NCBI RefSeq assembly: GCF_030272615.1
Contig: NC_081414.1
Span: 770,665,653-770,729,652 of the forward strand
Source: Cryptomeria japonica
Taxonomy: Eukaryota; Streptophyta; Pinopsida; Cupressales; Cupressaceae
Direction: 5' to 3'
Length of the DNA stretch: 64,000 bases
Shown here one piece after another: positions 59,311 to 64,000 of this stretch (within the stretch, counting starts at the first letter, position 1; every line of letters begins with the position of its first letter). The notes beneath the pieces were generated by a model. That model saw only the letters and a program-made list of their open reading frames with translations. It made no database searches and was not told the DNA's origin. A program made the translations under genes and the position numbers.

Positions 59311-60162
59311 CTAGATAAAATTTTTCCCTTTCCTCTGAAGGGAAGTAATCGGGTGAGCAATCCGTGAAAAATATTGCACAAATCTACGGTAATAACCAGC
59401 CAATCCCATTAAGTTGTGCACCTCACTCATATTAGTGGTTGCTAGCCAATCTATTATCACCTGAATCTTTGAGGGATCGATTGCGATACCCTCTCCTGAA
59501 ATAACAAGGCCTAAGTATCCAACCTTTGTCTGGAAAAAGTCACACTTCGCCAAATTGGCATATAGTTGATTCCCCCTAAGACACTGCAAGACCTGTCTAA
59601 CATGATCCTCATGCTCCTCCACTAATCTGGAATAAATCAAAATATCATCCAAGAAGACTAGTACAAACCATTCCAAATAGGTCTTGAACACACCATTCAT
59701 TAAGCTCATGAAAATTGATGGTGCATTCATAAGACCAAATGGCACAACTGTAAACTCATAAAGTCCATATCTGGTACGAAATGTTGTATGGTGTATATAT
59801 GCCTCATGGATCCTCAAATGGTGATATTCGAACTTGAGGTTAATTTTAGAAAAGAACTTTGCATCCTTAATCTGATCAAATAAATCATCTATATGAGGCA
59901 AAGGATACTGGTTCTTCACCCTAACCTTATTCAGTTGTCTATAGTCAATGCACAATCTAAGAGAGCCATCCTTCTTCACAAACAACATCAGCCAACCCCA
60001 TGGGGATACACTAGGATGGATAAACCCCTTTTCCAACAACTCCTGAAGCTGCACTCTCAACTCGCCCAAATTTTGGGTGATCATCCTATAAGGAGCCCTA
60101 GAGATAGGCTCAGCTCCTAGCACTAGATCAATTTTGAAATCTATGTCTCGCTGTGGGAGCAT
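59311..60162 (-). pseudogene. G4 reverse transcriptase (motif A Asp mutated)
   Basis: Open for 283 codons: [55 protein letters not shown], then [12 protein letters not shown], where Gypsy RTs have FSKIDLxSGYHQ: the first catalytic Asp is Asn. [14 protein letters not shown] and [10 protein letters not shown] (motif C, both Asp intact) follow, then the thumb ([20 protein letters not shown]) and [19 protein letters not shown]. The family is certain; the enzyme would be inactive. Confidence 0.95.
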
Positions 60163-61138
60163 ACTTGGAATATCACTAGGGAAAACATCTACAAACTCTT
60201 GAAGGATAGGATGTTGCTATAAAAACTCCTTTGTACTAACCTCCTCATCTATATCCCTCAACCTGACTACAAATAACTGACAACCCATCCATGCACACCT
60301 CTTCATCTACATGGTGGAAATCATGTGAAGAGAAATAGGTCTCTGAATGCCTACAATCTCCACACTCCTTCCGCTATCATCTACACACTGCACCCTCTTA
60401 CTCTTGCAATCTACTTATGCCTGATGTGATCGCAACCAATCCATACCAAGAACTACGTCATAAGATCCCTAGGGCATGATAAGCAAATCCACTGAGGTAT
60501 GAAGGTCTCCCAAAACTAGAGGACAACTAAGCACAAGGGAATCCACCACTACCTTGGACCTCGTAGCTAGCTCTACCTACCACCTATAGTCCTTCTTTGT
60601 CATAGCAAGCCCGCATCTCTTTACCAAATAAGGGGTAATAAAATATTCTGAAGCTCTTGAATCAAAGAAAATAGAGCAAGGAATACCACCTATCACACCT
60701 AATGTTTCAACCATGGTGGCGTGGTGCTCAGCCTGGTGGTTATCAACCGCGCGAGCACTCTGTGACTCCTACTTGAATCTCCCACAATAGGCTCTGTTGG
60801 AGCTTCTCTTTGCTGAGCTGAAGTCAGTGATGTGCACTGAGGATAATGAATAGCTATATGGCCCTTCTATCCACAAGAAAAACATCCTCTCCTATCCCGA
60901 ACTCTACTCCCGGAAGTAGCACTCGAGTGCCAGAAACTGCCTATGCTAGAGGTTGGCTATGAACTCTAAGTTGGTTGTGTAGGAGCAGGTCTCCTATAAC
61001 GTTGTTGACGGTTGTGGCTCCTATCAGCCAAGAATCTAGTCCCTCTCGCAAAAATCTGACCCTGTGTCTACTTTTTCTTGAATCGCTGGCTACTACGAAA
61101 ATAGGAAGGGTGGCTTTTGGCCACATCTGTAGAATCAT
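60163..61138 (-). pseudogene. G4 protease and gag C-terminus with zinc knuckle
   Basis: The minus strand from 61138 reads a basic stretch (SSQRFKKK, then FARGTRFLADR), CFSCG*KGHIAIHYP (CCHC knuckle with the fourth position changed to Tyr and a stop inside), then the protease with IFFDSRASEYFITPYLVKRC; Arg replaces the Gly of the Asp-Ser-Gly active site. The N-terminal two thirds of gag are missing because of the deletion at 61138. Confidence 0.8.
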
Positions 61139-61562
61139 ATAACAAAAACAAATCTTGCAACCAATCCTATGGAAAACAATATCATATTTTTTAACCCATT
61201 GATTGCAATCAAAACTAGACATTTAAAGGTGAAGAAGCAGATATTTTTCTCCCTAAATTTCATCTTTAGCTCATAAGGAAAAGAGAGAACAAGGGAGAAA
61301 TAAAAACCTACCTCTTATATGAGACAATTGGTGAGGAGAGAAGTTGGGTAGAAACCATTCACCACACAAATTTCTACAACTCTCCAAATCTCCTCCAATT
61401 TCCCAGCAATCATCCTCCTTCCAAAACCACCAAAATTTCCCAAAGATAAGAGTAGAGAATGAATAATCCCCCCCCAAAAAAACCCTGGCTCTCTTTTTCA
61501 AGAGAGAATGAAAATAGAATAGAATATTCAAAATCGTTTTATCTCATTTTTTATGGGATTAT

Positions 61563-61564
<2 letters not shown>

Positions 61565-61629
<65 letters not shown>

Positions 61630-61734
61630 TCTTGAAATAGAAGACTGGGCATTTAAAAATTTAATAAGATATAACAAGCAAAATATTATAATATATTCCT
61701 CTCTTTTTTTTTTGTCATTCCAATTACGTTATTT

Positions 61735-61766
<32 letters not shown>

Positions 61767-61880
61767 CATGTATAGATATATGTATATATGTATATATACA
61801 TATACATGTATATATATACATGTATATATGTACATGTATATGTATACATGTATATGTATATATATACATGTATATGTATA
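61565..61880. repeat. TA and TACATG/TATGTA microsatellites in G4 5' LTR
   Basis: Two tracts (61565-61627 pure AT; 61735-61880 mixed TATATGTATA/TACATG) separated by about 105 bp of unique sequence. Confidence 0.92.
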
Positions 61881-62476
61881 GAATCAGACTACTAAATTTC
61901 ATTATATAATTGACTCCTCAATTTTCCAACTGGATAAAGTCAAATGCGATATTAAATAAATAATGTAATTAAGTAATAAAGGCAAGCGAATAATTATAAA
62001 TTAAAATCGCTAAATGACCATAAAGTCAATAACGCGAAAATAGCAAATAATTAAAAATCGCTAAATTTTATTGATTTTAGGATCACAAAATTACTAATGA
62101 GGTCATATCTAGTATCAGGAAAACACTCAACACAATCAAACAAATGTTGGAATTTAAATACACTAAATAATAATAAATCAATCACTTCTCAAGCAACTCA
62201 AATAAAATAACTAAAAGATCAACCAACAATGCCACATATACTCACAAGTCATGATGACGATGATGACATGACGAATTTGCCAAGACTCATAACAAGGACT
62301 TGATGCCAAACCTAGACCAAGAGTGCGGGAAGGGAACCGACGCCATATCCGAACCACATATTTCCATTGGGAAGAGGCATGCTTGCACTTGTCAAGCCAG
62401 GGGAGCTCGCACCCGGTTGTCTGGGAGGAATGAATGCCTTAGTACCTGGAACCCTACAACCTAAAAATGATACATT

Positions 62477-62478
<2 letters not shown>

Positions 62479-62537
<59 letters not shown>

Positions 62538-62738
62538 GTATGTATATGTGTATATATATATATAGCCACATTCCTCCACTTGCTTGTTATGTATGTACAT
62601 ATATATATATACATATACATATATATGTGTATATACACATATACATATATACATATATATATATACATATATATGTGTATATACACACATATATATACAT
62701 ATATATATATATGTGTGTGTGTGTGTGTATATACACAT

Positions 62739-62768
<30 letters not shown>
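62479..62768. repeat. Expanded AT/GT microsatellite with inverted insert
   Basis: AT tract, a 36-bp unique segment in reversed orientation (62565-62600), then mixed AT, GTGTAT and TACACA repeats up to 62768. The matching site of the 3' LTR is a simple 54-bp AT/GT tract. Confidence 0.9.
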
Positions 62769-62770
<2 letters not shown>

Positions 62771-63242
62771 GTACATACATAACAAGCAAGTGGAGGAATG
62801 TGGCAATGACACATCGTAAGCAATAATTAGTAAAAGCTATATATTTACACATCGACAAGACATAAATACATGTAGCAATGAAACATTATCATGATATCTA
62901 ATCACATAAAATCATAACGAAGCATGAGCACAAATCCATAATATCCAAAACCATGAAAAATACAATATCTATCGATGATCATCAATGATATATATATATA
63001 TATATATATATGTACATACACAACAAGCAAGTGGAGGAATGTGGCAACGACACATCGTAAGCAATAATTAGTAAAAGCTAGATATTTACACATCGACAAG
63101 ACATAAATACATGTAGCAATGAAACATAATCATGATATCTAATCACATAAAATCGTAATGAAGCATGAGCACAATCCATAATATCCAAAACCATGAAACA
63201 TACAACATCTATCGATGATCATCAATGAAGCACATTTAAAAG
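62769..63242. repeat. 241-bp tandem duplication within G4 5' LTR
   Basis: The first copy starts ATGTACATACATAACAAGCA at 62769, the second ATGTACATACACAACAAGCA at 63010. Both continue through GTGGAGGAATGTGGCAA, CATCGTAAGCAATAATTAG and TATCGATGATCATCAATGA. The junction lies in a TA tract. The 3' LTR has one copy. Confidence 0.92.
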
Positions 63243-63243
63243 T

Positions 63244-64000
63244 TGTTGGCAAGAGTTTGCCTATATCCTAGGTTTTGTCGTCATCTTAAAATTTTTGTGT
63301 TCTAGTTCATGTCATGATCAAGGTTCATTTTGGGCAAGTTAGTTCTATGGTAATTTGTATCCTCATCTTTAAATGTAAGGTTGGCAGTTTGTAAAATGTG
63401 TACCTTATTAAACTTATGTGAACCTATTTGAACTAGCATAAACTTCCTTGTACTTTTTGTTTTTGTTCAAGTCGGTTATTTCTCCTTTCTTTTCAATATA
63501 GTCAGGATTCTTTCTTGATAAATACATAAACATGCTTGAACATGTGTGAATTGACATGAACCTTTGTGTTCAATGGGTTCATGGGGTTCAATAAGGAAAT
63601 GTTATGATTCATTTTGAATGCCCAAGACTCTTCTTTCAAAGACAAAAGCTGGTGCTGACTCTTTCAAGGCACATGATTGGATGTTTGTAATCATGGAAAG
63701 TTAAGTTAATGACATGTGTCAAAACAGTTGCAATGAGTGGAATGAGTGAGGTGATGAAAGTTAAGAGATTGCATTTAATGCTTGTCATATCAAAATCTTT
63801 GGCATGTGTGAGGTAGATTTGTTTCTCAATAAATTTAAATTTGATATATGCCACCATTACAAGCAATGATTTTACCAACAACTTAGTCATTTTTTGATAA
63901 GGCGCTAGAGCTCGCGAGCTGGCGAGAGGTAAACTTTTTCTGCAAGCATAGGGATTTCAAGAATTTGTTGACACAAGGTGAGTTCAGTTCTTCTGTTTTC
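63244..64000. mobile_element. Start of a further LTR element C4 (continues outside window)
   Basis: The G4 LTR stops after ACATTTAAAAG and a new sequence starts TGTTGGCAAGAGTTTGCC, the usual Copia LTR end. It has no match elsewhere in the window and does not end before 64000. Orientation cannot be told because both Copia LTR ends read TGTTGG inward. No gene is seen; the minus-strand open stretch 63636-63890 has no motif. Confidence 0.55.

Larger units (their letters stand above)
52204..63243 (-). mobile_element. Gypsy element G4 (autonomous type), long LTR, internally deleted
   Basis: Minus-strand order from right to left: partial 5' LTR (61139-63243), gag C-terminus with zinc knuckle, protease, RT, RNase H, integrase, polypurine tract, 3' LTR (52204-57367). 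The 3' LTR ends form a 10-base inverted pair with two mismatches (TGTAATGCCC and, inverted, TGTAGCGCCC). Gag N-terminus, primer-binding site and about 3.2 kb of the 5' LTR are deleted, and the first 117 bp of the 5' LTR lies beyond C4. RT-RNase H-integrase order is Ty3/Gypsy; the integrase tail and long LTR suggest the chromovirus branch (inference). Likely left target duplication: TAGCA (52199-52203). Confidence 0.8.
61139..63243 (-). repeat. 5' LTR of G4, partial
   Basis: Matches 55392-57250 of the 3' LTR (shared CAAATCTTGCAACCAATCCT, TTTTTAACCCATTGATTGCA, GAATGAATGCCTTAGTACCT). It starts abruptly next to gag sequence and ends at about 63242 where C4 begins. It contains a 36-bp inverted repeat and a 241-bp tandem duplication that the 3' LTR lacks. 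Confidence 0.88.

Noticed and set aside
57368-61138. Endogenous pararetrovirus (caulimovirid) as source of the Gypsy-like RT
   Set aside because: Integrase with HHCC finger, LTRs and polypurine tract are present and no movement protein is seen, so it is a Ty3/Gypsy retrotransposon.

Overview
The window looks like nuclear DNA from a seed plant with a large, repeat-swollen genome. It carries one intact intron-containing gene for a plant-type secreted ascorbate oxidase. Almost everything else is LTR-retrotransposon sequence, LINE remnants and AT-rich filler. The mix of repeats and the wording of several decayed repeat proteins remind me of conifers; that is inference, and nothing here fixes the species.

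Layout. 1-2154: 3' end of a plus-strand Copia element (C1: pol tail, several polypurine tracts, 3' LTR). 2231-4400: a LINE-type RNase H relic, then a broken coiled-coil repeat protein of unknown function. 4401-8711: AT-rich, unassigned. 8712-15594: minus-strand Gypsy-like element G1 (two LTRs, near-perfect target duplication, gag remnant only). 15600-17568: LINE reverse-transcriptase relic. 17569-25186: plus-strand Gypsy-like element G2 (LTRs, PBS, PPT, gag and protease, no reverse transcriptase, ATTTA target duplication). 26830-29412: the five-exon ascorbate oxidase gene. 31081-32165: a tandem copy of it that kept promoter, start and 3' end but lost about 2.3 kb in between.

From 33380 to the right edge is a stack of nested insertions. 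Copia C2 (minus) has Gypsy-like G3 (34330-44216, perfect ATGAT duplication) inside its 3' LTR and Copia C3 (45151-52203, full gag-pol relic) just inside its internal region. C3's 5' LTR is interrupted by the autonomous-type Gypsy G4 (52204-63243, apparent LTR of about 5.2 kb), whose own 5' LTR is interrupted by another LTR starting at 63244 (C4). The missing halves of C2, C3, G4 and C4 should lie beyond the window in a predictable order.

G1, G2 and G3 all lack recognisable reverse transcriptase and integrase but keep packaging-type sequences. G1 and G2 also share a primer-binding site and a polypurine box, so they look like non-autonomous families driven by one partner lineage. All transposon reading frames are broken; in G2 most stops are TAG, as expected if CAG codons decayed at methylated CHG sites. 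Only the ascorbate oxidase gene looks functional. Coordinates of element ends, splice sites and repeats were read by eye; no alignment or search was run.
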